Positions 44,201 to 52,446 of a stretch of DNA of 64,000 bases are shown one piece after another. The stretch covers positions 6,107,501 to 6,171,500 of the forward strand of contig NZ_AP019400.1 in assembly GCF_004295585.1 (NCBI RefSeq), written 5' to 3'. The DNA is from Cohnella abietis. GTDB taxonomy: Bacteria > Bacillota > Bacilli > Paenibacillales > Paenibacillaceae. The notes below the pieces were generated by a model. That model was not told the DNA's origin, ran no database searches, and saw nothing but the letters and a program-made list of their open reading frames with translations. Position numbers and translations under genes: made by a program. Each line of letters opens with the position of its first letter. Within the stretch, counting starts at the first letter, position 1.

Positions 44201-44787
44201 CGAAGGAGTACAGTTACTGGGATTTTGCGAGTGCGATCGATACGCACGTAGATGATATCCTTTGCATCCGTCTCAAGCTCCAGCCAAGCTCCACGATTCG
44301 GAATGACTGTAGCCGTATAGTTTTTCTTACCGTTCTTATCTACCTTAGTACTGAAGTAGACACTCGGGGAGCGAACCAACTGGCTGACGATTACACGTTC
44401 CGCACCGTTGATAATGAATGTTCCCGTTTCGGTCATGAGCGGAAAATCACCCATAAATACTTCTTGTTCCTTAACTTCGCCTGTTTCCTTGTTGAGCAAA
44501 CGAACCTTAACACGAAGTGGAGCTGCGTAAGTTACATCGCGTTCTTTCGATTCATCAACTGAATATTTCGGATCACCTAAGCTATAGTCGATAAACTCCA
44601 AAACTAAGTTGCCGGTAAAATCCGAAATTGGCGAAATATCCTGAAAAATTTCCCGCAAGCCCTCGTCCAAAAACTTCTGGTACGATTGTTGTTGGATTTC
44701 GATCAGGTTCGGGACTTCCAACACTTCATTAATGCGGGCGTAGCTGCGCCGTGCACGGCGACCATACTGAACAAGATGTCCTGCCAA
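41242..44787 (-). CDS. rpoB: RNA polymerase beta subunit
   Basis: This 1181-aa protein starts at TTG (44785-44787) near GTGAGG; 37 codons of open frame upstream do not resemble RpoB. The rifampicin region [33 protein letters not shown] (one long block, ordinary residues at all usual resistance sites) points to a susceptible polymerase. [10 protein letters not shown] and the C-terminal [20 protein letters not shown] are present. The extreme C-terminus is acidic. Confidence 0.99.
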   Translation of the reverse strand: [1181 protein letters not shown]

Positions 44788-44997
44788 CTTAACCTCACCC
44801 CTTAAGTCTGCTTCAACACAAAAATAAAGAAAAGCCCTTATGCGCCGGTTGGCGGCACAATGGCAACTCATCCTGCCTTTACCCCAAAACAAACCCATTA
44901 TACGTCAATTAGAGTGAATTTATTCTAGGAATGGAATAGGGCATACAGGTTTAATGTGTTAAAGACAATTAGCCCATCCTAATACTGACATTTTTTA

Positions 44998-45026
44998 ATA
45001 ATACCACAGCAGAAATGTCAAGTCAA
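44998..45026 (-). promoter_or_regulatory. sigma-A promoter upstream of rpoB
   Basis: On the minus strand TTGACT (45021-45026) and TATTAT (44998-45003) are 17 bp apart, just after the methyltransferase stop. It would give a 200-nt leader to rpoB. Confidence 0.65.
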
Positions 45027-45039
45027 ATCTTAATTATTT

Positions 45040-45645
45040 TTACTTGCGTGTGCAGCAGTAAAGTCTAAATCCCTTGTCTTTACCTACTTCAACAACCTCA
45101 TCTTCTCCATACACTTCTTCTAGCTTCGCTCTAGCCGTTGGAGCTCCTTGCTTGTTTTGAATTACAACCCACGTCTTCCCGCCAGGATTCAGCCGTGCCC
45201 AAGATTGCTCTAGCAATTGATGTACAACTGCTTTGCCCGCTCGAATGGGGGGGTTGGACAAAATTACATCGAAGGTTTCGGCTTCAACAGCAGAGAAAAG
45301 GTCGCTATATGCAAAGGATACATTATGTACCCCATTCACCTTTGCATTGTGTTTGGCCAACTCAACAGCGCGCTCATTAATGTCGATAAGCGTAACATGT
45401 CCTTGCGGCGCAAGGCGGGCAGCAATTAATCCGATCGGTCCGTAGCCGCAACCGATATCCAGAACCTTAGCATCACTTGGAAATTCCATACCCTCGATGA
45501 GTACCCGGCTGCCATAGTCCACCCCGTCCCGCGAAAACACGCCAGCATCCGACGTCAATCGAAGCTTAAACCCGCGAAGCAATGTTTCGAAGTCTTGACG
45601 GTTACTTGCCGATTGAGGCTTATTCGAATAGTAATGATCGTTCAC
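45040..45645 (-). CDS. class I methyltransferase, RsmC-like (YbxB)
   Basis: This 201-aa protein starts at GTG (45643-45645), seven bases after GGAGG, giving MNDHYYSNKPQSASN as in B. subtilis YbxB; the frame is open 22 codons upstream but without support. The SAM site VLDIGCGYGPIG and the catalytic NPPIRAGK (NPPF-type motif of rRNA guanine-N2 methyltransferases) are clear. It lies between rplL and rpoB as in Bacillus. An rRNA target is inferred. Confidence 0.9.
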   Translation of the reverse strand: MNDHYYSNKPQSASNRQDFETLLRGFKLRLTSDAGVFSRDGVDYGSRVLIEGMEFPSDAKVLDIGCGYGPIGLIAARLAPQGHVTLIDINERAVELAKHNAKVNGVHNVSFAYSDLFSAVEAETFDVILSNPPIRAGKAVVHQLLEQSWARLNPGGKTWVVIQNKQGAPTARAKLEEVYGEDEVVEVGKDKGFRLYCCTRK

Positions 45646-45708
45646 CCAAGCTCCTCCAAAGTTACGGATTAGATCGCTTTCTTTAGCATTATCATGTTTA
45701 TACACGAA

Positions 45709-45741
45709 CAAACCCCTCGAAGAAAATCTTCAAGGGGTTTG
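45709..45741 (-). terminator. hairpin after rplL (attenuator-like)
   Basis: A 14-bp stem with one mismatch (45709-45722 with 45728-45741) lies 13 bp after the rplL stop. On the minus strand only TTTG-TTCG follows, so it is probably a partial terminator or processing site that lowers read-through into rpoBC. Confidence 0.6.
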
Positions 45742-45753
45742 ATGATCCGCTTC

Positions 45754-46116
45754 TTACTTAACTTCTACTTTAGCGCCAGCTTCTTCAAGCTTAGCTTTAA
45801 CAGCATCTGCTTCTTCTTTAGCTACTTTTTCTTTGATTGCTTTTGGAGCGTTGTCTACAAGATCTTTCGCTTCTTTCAGGCCAAGACCTGTGATTTCGCG
45901 AACAGCCTTGATAACGTTGATTTTGGAAGCACCAGCTTCGATAAGAACAACATCGAATTCGGATTGTTCTTCAACTTCAGCAGCAGCAACAGCGCCACCA
46001 GCAGCAACTGGAGCTGCAGCAGTAACACCAAATTCTTCTTCGATTGCTTTAACTAGATCGTTCAATTCAAGAACAGTCATGCCTTTAATGGCTTCTAAGA
46101 TTGCTTCTTTGCTCAT
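45754..46116 (-). CDS. rplL: 50S ribosomal protein L7/L12
   Basis: This 120-aa protein has the N-terminal dimerisation helices (MSKEAILEAIKGMTVLEL), an Ala/Val-rich hinge (about 36-52) and the C-terminal factor-binding domain with GLGLKEAKDLVD. It forms the stalk that recruits GTPase factors. GGAGG lies before the ATG; five codons of open frame upstream are not used. Confidence 0.98.
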   Translation of the reverse strand: MSKEAILEAIKGMTVLELNDLVKAIEEEFGVTAAAPVAAGGAVAAAEVEEQSEFDVVLIEAGASKINVIKAVREITGLGLKEAKDLVDNAPKAIKEKVAKEEADAVKAKLEEAGAKVEVK

Positions 46117-46174
46117 TGTAGTATCCTCCATTATTTGAGATCATATGATCTTCTTTTTTTGATAATCAGTTGTC

Positions 46175-46675
46175 TTACGCGCTTGCTTCGTTCTTCTCCG
46201 AAACCGCTTTGACAGCGAGTGCGAAGTTGCGAACTGGTGCTTGCAGGACGCTGAGCAACATGGAAAGCAATCCATCGCGGGACGGAAGCTCTGCAAGTGC
46301 TTTAACTTGAGCTGCATCAACAAAACGACCTTCAACTACGCCGCCTTTAACTTTAAGAGCATCGTTTTTCCGAGCAAAATCACTAATGATTTTCGCTGGA
46401 GCAACAACATCTTTACCGAAAGCAATAGCAGTAGGTCCAGTTAAGATAGACTCAAGCTCGTTCAATTCAACATTTGCAGCAGCACGGCTAACCAAAGAGT
46501 TTTTCAACACTTGGAATTCAATGCCGGCTTCACGCAATTGTTTACGAAGCTGTGTTACTTGCGCCACGTTCAAGCCACGATAGTCAGCAATAACCGTACA
46601 GTTGCTTTCGCGTAGCTTAGTCGCAATAACCTCAACCTCTTGCTCTTTTGCCTGAATGATTTTCGCATTTGCCAT
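46175..46675 (-). CDS. rplJ: 50S ribosomal protein L10
   Basis: This 166-aa protein starts MANAKIIQAKEQEVEVIA with GGAGG upstream. It anchors the L7/L12 stalk through its C-terminal helix and binds its own leader RNA to limit rplJL expression. The L10 leader is present upstream. Confidence 0.98.
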   Translation of the reverse strand: MANAKIIQAKEQEVEVIATKLRESNCTVIADYRGLNVAQVTQLRKQLREAGIEFQVLKNSLVSRAAANVELNELESILTGPTAIAFGKDVVAPAKIISDFARKNDALKVKGGVVEGRFVDAAQVKALAELPSRDGLLSMLLSVLQAPVRNFALAVKAVSEKNEASA

Positions 46676-46719
46676 TGTGTACACCTCCTAAGTCTTGGCA
46701 TTACCGTATATTTATCTCG

Positions 46720-46905
46720 CAATAGTCTGGGAGGCATAAAGAAATGCCTCCGCAGATTCGCGAAGGCATGACGTGATCTTACTCTATTATCAAAATGCAG
46801 CGCACTTTGCAAAAGAGGAAAACTCTATCCACACACCTCGGTAGGGAATTAAGCTTGCATAACGGTTAAAGGTTATGTGTCGCACCTACGGTCTACGGTA
46901 TCCAT
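46720..46905 (-). ncRNA. L10 leader (rplJL attenuator)
   Basis: The minus strand carries the conserved L10-binding parts (CCGTAGGTGC and TTCCCTACCGAGGTG, near 46830-46900) followed by two mutually exclusive hairpins. ATGCCTTCGC / GCGGAGGCAT (46760-46769 with 46744-46753) is followed by TTCTTT and acts as terminator; GGAGGCAT / ATGCCTCC (46744-46751 with 46730-46737) is the alternative. This matches L10 leaders of Bacillota. Confidence 0.82.
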
Positions 46906-46924
46906 ATTCAATTTCAGCTTTATT

Positions 46925-46953
46925 AGCTTACCACTAGGGCTTGCCAATGTCAA
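46925..46953 (-). promoter_or_regulatory. candidate promoter of rplJL
   Basis: On the minus strand a perfect TTGACA (46948-46953) lies 17 bp from a weak -10 TAAGCT (46925-46930), just upstream of the L10 leader. Confidence 0.5.
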
Positions 46954-46992
46954 AGACAGTTTTTACCGTCCGAGCTCCTAGGAGCGATCGGT

Positions 46993-47685
46993 TTAGCGAT
47001 AAACGGACGCATTTACACGAGCGCCTGGTCCCATCGTCGAAGAGATCGAGATGTTCTTCAGGTAAATGCCCTTGGAAGATGCGGGTTTAGCACGGCTCAA
47101 TGCCTCAATCAGAGCATTAAGGTTTTCATTCAATTTCTCAGAATCGAACGAAACCTTTCCGATTGGTGCATGGATTTGACCTGCTTTGTCGAGACGATAT
47201 TCGATTTTACCGGCTTTAATCTCAGCGATGGCTTTTGCAACATCATTCGTTACAGTGCCTGCTTTAGGGTTAGGCATCAAACCTTTACCCCCGAGAATAC
47301 GGCCAAGCTTACCGACTTCACTCATCATGTCCGGAGTTGCAACGCAAACGTCGAACTCGAACCATCCTTGTTGGATTTTAGCGATGAGGTCTGCGTCTCC
47401 TACATAATCCGCGCCAGCAGCTTCAGCTTCCTTCAGCTTGTCGCCTTTTGCGAATACGAGAACGCGTTGCGTTTTGCCGGTGCCGTGAGGCAGGACGACT
47501 ACGCCACGTACAGCTTGATCTTGCTTTCTCGGATCAACGCCGAGACGGACAGCCGCTTCAACAGTTTCGTCGAATTTAGCTGTTGCCGCTTTCTTCACGA
47601 GCTCGATTGCTTCCAACGATTCGTAGGTAGCATCGCGATCGATCAGCTTAACGGACTCTGCATATTTCTTACCGTGTTTAGCCAA
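46993..47685 (-). CDS. rplA: 50S ribosomal protein L1
   Basis: This 230-aa protein starts at TTG (47683-47685), eight bases after GGAGG, giving MAKHGKKYAESVKLIDRD, in line with B. subtilis. It contains the GLMPNPKAGTVT signature. L1 forms the mobile stalk at the E site and represses rplK-rplA in many bacteria. Confidence 0.98.
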   Translation of the reverse strand: MAKHGKKYAESVKLIDRDATYESLEAIELVKKAATAKFDETVEAAVRLGVDPRKQDQAVRGVVVLPHGTGKTQRVLVFAKGDKLKEAEAAGADYVGDADLIAKIQQGWFEFDVCVATPDMMSEVGKLGRILGGKGLMPNPKAGTVTNDVAKAIAEIKAGKIEYRLDKAGQIHAPIGKVSFDSEKLNENLNALIEALSRAKPASSKGIYLKNISISSTMGPGARVNASVYR

Positions 47686-47780
47686 GTTGTTCTCCTCCTT
47701 TGTGGTTTTAACGGAAGTTTCCTCCCACAAGCGGTTCTAGGAACCGCGTTACGTTAGTCAGCCATATCAGCTGCAAACGA

Positions 47781-48206
47781 TTAGTCTTCGATTACAACGC
47801 CCATGCTGCGAGCAGTTCCTTCGATCATACGCATAGCTGCTTCAACGGAAGCCGCGTTAAGATCTTGCATTTTTTGCTCAGCGATATCACGTACTTTCGC
47901 ACGTTTAACTGTAGCAACTTTTTTCTTGTTCGGTTCGCCGGAGCCCTTAGGGATTCCTGCAGCTACGCGGAGCAATACCGCTGCTGGTGGCGTCTTCGTT
48001 TCAAACGTAAAGGAGCGATCCTCGAATACAGTAATAACAACTGGAATGATTAATCCCACTTGATCTGCTGTGCGAGCATTAAACTCTTTACAGAATGCCA
48101 TGATATTTACGCCAGCTTGACCTAGTGCAGGACCGATCGGTGGCGCAGGGTTAGCTTTACCCGCATTAACTTGCAGCTTTACCAATTTAATGACTTTTTT
48201 TGCCAT
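47781..48206 (-). CDS. rplK: 50S ribosomal protein L11
   Basis: This 141-aa protein starts MAKKVIKLVKLQVNAGKANP and contains the proline-rich PAPPIGPALGQAGVNIM region bound by thiostrepton and the C-terminal RNA-binding domain. GGAGG lies before the ATG. The length is normal. Confidence 0.98.
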   Translation of the reverse strand: MAKKVIKLVKLQVNAGKANPAPPIGPALGQAGVNIMAFCKEFNARTADQVGLIIPVVITVFEDRSFTFETKTPPAAVLLRVAAGIPKGSGEPNKKKVATVKRAKVRDIAEQKMQDLNAASVEAAMRMIEGTARSMGVVIED

Positions 48207-48284
48207 GATGCACACCTCCTTAACCCATAATGCGGTTTAACGGAACTCTCGTCCCTCCCGCTCGTTCAAGAAACCCTTAATCGA

Positions 48285-48818
48285 TTAAATCTTCTCCACT
48301 TGTGTGAAGTCCAATTCAACCGGAGTTTCCCTTCCAAACATGTTAACGTGAACCTTAAGCTTGCTTTTCTCGGGCAGAATTTCTTCTACAGATCCGACAA
48401 AGTTGGCAAAAGGACCCACCATAACCCGAACGTTTTCTTTGATCTCGAAATCGATAACCGGCTTCGGCTCGTCCATTCCCATATGCTTTAGAATTCCTTC
48501 TACTTCATCAGGAAGAAGTGCCGTTGGTTTCGATCCCGAACCTGTGGAGCCAACAAATCCAGTTACACCCGGAGTATTGCGAACCACGTACCAAGAATCG
48601 TCCGTTTGTACCATCTCGACAAGAACATAGCCGGGATATACTTTACGCATAACCGTCTTTTTCTTACCGTCCTTGTTTACAATTTCTTCTTCCATTGGCA
48701 CAAGGACGCGGAAGATCTTGTCTTGCATACCCATAGACTCCACACGTTTCTCCAGGTTAGCTTTAACTTTGTTCTCGTAACCGGAGTACGTGTGTACTAC
48801 ATACCATCTTTTCTCCAT
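48285..48818 (-). CDS. nusG: transcription termination/antitermination factor NusG
   Basis: This 177-aa protein has an NGN domain (starts MEKRWYVVHTYSGYENKVK) and a C-terminal KOW domain (VMVGPFANFVGSVEEI). It binds RNA polymerase, affects pausing, and couples transcription to translation. It lies between secE and rplK as usual. Confidence 0.98.
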   Translation of the reverse strand: MEKRWYVVHTYSGYENKVKANLEKRVESMGMQDKIFRVLVPMEEEIVNKDGKKKTVMRKVYPGYVLVEMVQTDDSWYVVRNTPGVTGFVGSTGSGSKPTALLPDEVEGILKHMGMDEPKPVIDFEIKENVRVMVGPFANFVGSVEEILPEKSKLKVHVNMFGRETPVELDFTQVEKI

Positions 48819-48843
48819 GGAAAAGCCACCTTTGGTTCCTGCG

Positions 48844-49053
48844 TCAAATGATTAAATCGACGAGGGATGAAATACCGATGTCCAGAACCCAGAAGTAGAT
48901 CGTAACCAGCAGCACCGTCACAATAACAATGATTGTGTAGCTGACGAGCTCTTTCCGGCTGGGCCAACGGACTTTCTTTAATTCGTTCCAGCTATCACCG
49001 AAAAACGAAAAAAAGGACCCAAAGTTTTGTTTCATTTTGGCCAGGAAAGTCAC
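48844..49053 (-). CDS. secE: preprotein translocase subunit SecE
   Basis: This 69-aa protein has a conserved amphipathic segment ELKKVRWPSRKELVSY followed by one membrane helix. The GTG at 49053 is chosen because it lies seven bases after AGGAGG; an ATG two codons earlier touches the site directly. It clamps SecY in the Sec translocon. Confidence 0.95.
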   Translation of the reverse strand: MTFLAKMKQNFGSFFSFFGDSWNELKKVRWPSRKELVSYTIIVIVTVLLVTIYFWVLDIGISSLVDLII

Positions 49054-49071
49054 GTTCATACCTCCTAGGAT

Positions 49072-49221
49072 TTAGCGCGTCTCGCGATGAGGAGTATGTT
49101 CATTGCAAAATCTGCAGAACTTCTTCAACTCGATGCGATCGGCGTGCGTCCGTTTGTTCTTGCTCGACGTGTAGTTCCGATGCTTGCAGTTCGTGCAAGC
49201 TAGAGTGATAATCACCCGCAT
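49072..49221 (-). CDS. rpmG: 50S ribosomal protein L33
   Basis: This 49-aa protein was read by eye: it starts MRVIITLACTNCKHRNYTS and ends EHTPHRETR. Two CxxC pairs (CTNC and CRFC) mark the zinc-binding form. GGAGGTGGAAGGG lies before the ATG. It lies just upstream of secE. Confidence 0.95.
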   Translation of the reverse strand: MRVIITLACTNCKHRNYTSSKNKRTHADRIELKKFCRFCNEHTPHRETR

Positions 49222-49405
49222 CCCTTCCACCTCCCGGGATCAAAACTTCAAAAAAATACAACCATGCAGCGGAAACCTCAGCTTGGCGAACCAAGGCTGA
49301 TCTTGGAATCGTCGTGTGTTCACAAGACACCACGACAACGAATCCAGGTGTTTCGCCGATGATTCAGAGCCAGCGCATAAGAAGCCACGTTAAGGTTACT
49401 AAAAT
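49222..49405 (-). other. rpmG-secE-nusG leader with hairpins
   Basis: The minus strand shows a stem TCAGCCTTGG-TTCG-CCAAGCTGA (near 49293-49316) and a second around TCGTCGTG/CACGACGA (near 49310-49345), without clear T-runs. I see no gene in 49222-49594. Confidence 0.45.
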
Positions 49406-49434
49406 AATTTATCACAGGGGGTAATCGATGTCAA
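49406..49434 (-). promoter_or_regulatory. sigma-A promoter of rpmG-secE-nusG
   Basis: On the minus strand TTGACA (49429-49434) and TAAATT (49406-49411) are 17 bp apart. Confidence 0.7.
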
Positions 49435-49594
49435 CGAAAAGTGTCACCAGCCTACCTTTGGAACACCATTCTGCTGTCGAAGATTACACTCTACTCTAGC
49501 AACCCTGTACCTATTCTTCCATTTTCGCATCTATCTTAAACCATATGAAACAAAAGATAATCAACTCTAAGATGATTAAGCTTGTATAAGTGCA

Positions 49595-49623
49595 TAAAAA
49601 AAGCAGCGCGCTGCTTCGGCTGC
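49595..49623 (-). terminator. sigH terminator
   Basis: GCAGC...GCTGC pairing (49619-49623 with 49603-49607) is followed by seven Ts on the minus strand, 29 bp after the sigH stop. A shorter inner stem is also possible. Confidence 0.65.
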
Positions 49624-49651
49624 CGGTACGATCCATATAAGTGCTAGTTAC

Positions 49652-50302
49652 TTATTGAGCAAGGTCGCGTGCCTCAAGATACCGCTCAAGCTTACGCTTC
49701 ACTCGTTGCAAAGCGTTATCAATTGACTTCACGTGCCTGTCGAGATCAACGGCAATTTCCTGATAAGAGCGTCCGTCCAGGTATAGCATAAGTACCTTGC
49801 GTTCTAAATCGCTCAAGATTTCAGACATCTTATCCTCGAGGCCGTAAAACTCCTCTTGGTTAATAATCATTTCCTCCGGATCACATACTCTTGAACCGCA
49901 GATAACATCGAGCAATGTTCGATCAGAGTCCTCGTCATAGATCGGCTTGTCCAAAGAAACATAGGAATTGAGCGGAATATGCTTCTGCCTAGTGGCAGTT
50001 TTAATTGCAGTAATGATCTGACGAGTAATGCATATCTCAGCAAAAGCCTTAAATGAAGCTAGCTTATCGCTTTTGAAGTCACGGATCGCTTTGTATAAGC
50101 CGATCATTCCTTCTTGCACAATATCTTCTCGCTCAGCACCTATTAGAAAATAAGAGCGCGCTTTCGCCCGCACGAAATTTCGATATTTATGAATAAGATA
50201 CTCCAACGCTTCACTGTCACCCGTGCGAACGAACTCTACGATGTCCTCGTCGGCCTTGAAGTCGTATTCACGCGTTGCCAGTCTCTCCAAGTCGACGCTC
50301 AC
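49652..50302 (-). CDS. sigH: RNA polymerase sigma-H factor
   Basis: This 216-aa sigma factor has region 2 (EREDIVQEGMIGLYKAIRDF) and region 4 with the helix-turn-helix SYQEIAVDLDRHVKSIDNALQRVKRKL. It directs early sporulation and transition-state genes such as spo0A and spo0F in B. subtilis. It starts at GTG (50300-50302), eight bases after GGAGGG. It sits between yacP and rpmG as in Bacillus. Confidence 0.96.
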   Translation of the reverse strand: MSVDLERLATREYDFKADEDIVEFVRTGDSEALEYLIHKYRNFVRAKARSYFLIGAEREDIVQEGMIGLYKAIRDFKSDKLASFKAFAEICITRQIITAIKTATRQKHIPLNSYVSLDKPIYDEDSDRTLLDVICGSRVCDPEEMIINQEEFYGLEDKMSEILSDLERKVLMLYLDGRSYQEIAVDLDRHVKSIDNALQRVKRKLERYLEARDLAQ

Positions 50303-50455
50303 ACGAACATCCCTCCGGTCTGCATTGGCGTACTGGAACCTTTTGCTCTACCAAACTATTACCAATATACTTGATATGACGCATAGCGTCAATGATTTTG
50401 CCGTTTCCTACGCGTTTGTCCGATGGTAAAACTGTAAATAAAATACACGACTCAG

Positions 50456-51004
50456 TTAATTATCACTAAGTCCTCTTCTCATTCGTTCCAATCTGCGCTG
50501 TACCTCATCTGACAAAACAGCATCCAGCGGATTCTTTTTTATCGGCGAATCTCTTTTTATTACCGTCTGAATGTCTGTTCTACTTTGCCGCACTTCGATT
50601 CGCAGCTCGTGTGCTGTAACCCGCAAAGCTCCCCGTCCGAATGCCACATGCTGCTCTACCTGATCCGATGTTGCCACATAAATATTGCGTCGAACTGACG
50701 TCCACTCTCCAACCAAGCGTTCAATGCATTCATCGGCCGTTTCCCGTTCTCGGGTATACACGATTTGCATTTTCTTACGATGATTGTACTCCGCGCCCGC
50801 GCCTGGAACGCGGAAAGCATCGAATACGACGATAACGATGAGTCCCGCGTAGCTCTGGTAATCCGCAAGCATGCTCAAGAGCTGATCTCGAGCATCCTCC
50901 AGCTTCTCTTGCTTCAATGCAACCAGCTCTGGCCAAGAGCCGATGATATTGTAGCCGTCCACCAGCAGCACATCTTCGCGTTGGAAATTGCGCGTTGCTC
51001 GCAC
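50456..51004 (-). CDS. yacP: NYN-domain ribonuclease (Rae1/YacP)
   Basis: This is a NYN/PIN-like endonuclease of about 170-182 aa. The acidic active-site motif VDGYNIIGSWPEL and the VFDAFRVPG and ATSDQVEQ motifs are clear. In B. subtilis, YacP (Rae1) enters the ribosome A site and cuts mRNA during translation. The start is uncertain: the GTG at 51004 is only one base from AAGGA and overlaps the end of rlmB closely, and a GTG at 50971 just before LLVDGYN is the alternative. Confidence 0.88.
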   Translation of the reverse strand: MRATRNFQREDVLLVDGYNIIGSWPELVALKQEKLEDARDQLLSMLADYQSYAGLIVIVVFDAFRVPGAGAEYNHRKKMQIVYTRERETADECIERLVGEWTSVRRNIYVATSDQVEQHVAFGRGALRVTAHELRIEVRQSRTDIQTVIKRDSPIKKNPLDAVLSDEVQRRLERMRRGLSDN

Positions 51005-51008
51005 GTCC

Positions 51009-51965
51009 TTAAACCGGACTCGACTGCGATGCGCCGCTTTTCTTGAGCTCCTGCTGACGTTGGCGCACAACCTCATACAGGATAACCCCTGCTGCAACAG
51101 AAGCATTCAAGGAATTAATTTGTCCAACCATCGGAAGGGAGAGAATAAAATCACATCTTTCCCGAACTAACCTAGAAAGCCCTTGCCCTTCATTGCCAAT
51201 AACGATCGCCAGCGGCCCTGTAAGGCTCGTGTCGTAGAAGCCTTCCTTGGCCCCTCCATCCGCTCCTGCAATCCAGAGACCGGCAGCCTTGAGCTTCTCC
51301 ATCGTCTGTACGAGGTTAGCTACACGCGCAACAGGTACATATTCGACAGCGCCAGCTGATGTCTTGGCAACAACTGCCGTAAGACCCGCACTTCTGCGCT
51401 TAGGAATAATGACACCATGCACACCTGTGCAATCTGCAATCCGCAAAACCGAGCCTAAATTATGCGGGTCCTCAATCTCGTCCAACAGGACGATAAGCGG
51501 AACTTCACCCTTGGCAGCTGCACGCGCGAGTAGCTCGTCAACCTCAACATATGCGACTGCAGCCGCTTGTGCAACAACTCCCTGATGCTGAAGGTCCGGA
51601 ACGAGTCGGTCGAGCTTGCTCTTATCCACCTGCTGGACGACTATTCCACGGGCTTTAGCCTCTTCCATGATGGGCTGAACAAGGCTGCGCTGTGCCTGAT
51701 TGGACATGAAAATTTTGTTAATTGATCGTCCTGCCTTCATCGCTTCTAGCACTGGGTGCTTACCAGCCAAATATTCTTCTTCACCGCTCAACGAGCTTTC
51801 AGCTGCCCATAGCTCTTTATCCAATGCAGATTCCTTGTTTGCAGGAGCTACTGGATTCGACTTGTCATTGTCTTTACGTCCGTTATTTGCAGCCTGCCAC
51901 CCTGCTCTGGTTTTACGTTCTACAGGGCCACGGTTTCCCGGTGCTCTCGGCTTGTAATCACTCAT
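51009..51965 (-). CDS. rlmB: 23S rRNA (guanosine-2'-O-)-methyltransferase RlmB
   Basis: This 318-aa SpoU-family enzyme has a charged, disordered N-terminal ~65 residues, then a substrate-binding domain (AGKHPVLEAMKAGRSI) and a SPOUT domain with DEIEDPHNLGSVLR, GNEGQGLS and LNASVAAGVILYE. It probably methylates 23S G2251. The N-terminal extension is longer than in E. coli RlmB. AAAGGAAG lies before the ATG. Confidence 0.93.
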   Translation of the reverse strand: MSDYKPRAPGNRGPVERKTRAGWQAANNGRKDNDKSNPVAPANKESALDKELWAAESSLSGEEEYLAGKHPVLEAMKAGRSINKIFMSNQAQRSLVQPIMEEAKARGIVVQQVDKSKLDRLVPDLQHQGVVAQAAAVAYVEVDELLARAAAKGEVPLIVLLDEIEDPHNLGSVLRIADCTGVHGVIIPKRRSAGLTAVVAKTSAGAVEYVPVARVANLVQTMEKLKAAGLWIAGADGGAKEGFYDTSLTGPLAIVIGNEGQGLSRLVRERCDFILSLPMVGQINSLNASVAAGVILYEVVRQRQQELKKSGASQSSPV

Positions 51966-52005
51966 AATCATCTTCCTTTATCTAAATTGCTATTATTGGC
52001 CGAAA

Positions 52006-52446
52006 TTAATCTTGTTTATTGGTCACAAATGCAAGGTCCATCAGCTGCTCCAACCGTTCCTTTTGCCCATGGTAATACAAATGTCCGACTAAGCATTCTA
52101 ATGCAGTAGCATGACGATAATCAGCAGGATCAGCGTTCTTAGGGGGCTGTCCTGACTTCGTGTTACGTCCGCGACGCACAATATCGGCTTCCTCTTCCGA
52201 AAGAAGGGGTACCCATCTCTCTAGAAGCTTAGCTTGTGCAGCTGCAGAAACGTAGCCTGTCGCCGCACGATGCAGCTCATGCGGCTTTCGATTGAATCCT
52301 GCCACTAGGCGTTGTCTAATGTATATTTCAAAGACAGCATCTCCAACATAAGCCAGGACAACAGGAGATAACATATTAATCGGCACATCTGTAGGCACGA
52401 CGGGTGAAATAACGGGGTCTATAACTTTACTTACCCGCTCCATCAT
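52006..52446 (-). CDS. mrnC: Mini-ribonuclease 3
   Basis: This 146-aa protein has an RNase III catalytic domain without the dsRNA-binding domain; SPVVLAYVGDAVFEIYIRQ holds the catalytic acidic residues. It matures 23S rRNA in B. subtilis. The ATG overlaps the cysS stop (ATGA). It sits between cysS and rlmB as in Bacillus. Confidence 0.95.
   Translation of the reverse strand: MMERVSKVIDPVISPVVPTDVPINMLSPVVLAYVGDAVFEIYIRQRLVAGFNRKPHELHRAATGYVSAAAQAKLLERWVPLLSEEEADIVRRGRNTKSGQPPKNADPADYRHATALECLVGHLYYHGQKERLEQLMDLAFVTNKQD

Noticed and set aside
41242..44787. Rifampicin resistance changes in RpoB
   Set aside because: All usual positions in the resistance region show ordinary residues.
49222..49594. 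tRNA gene between sigH and rpmG
   Set aside because: The hairpins there lack a T-loop GTTCGA-type sequence and an acceptor stem; they look like leader structures.
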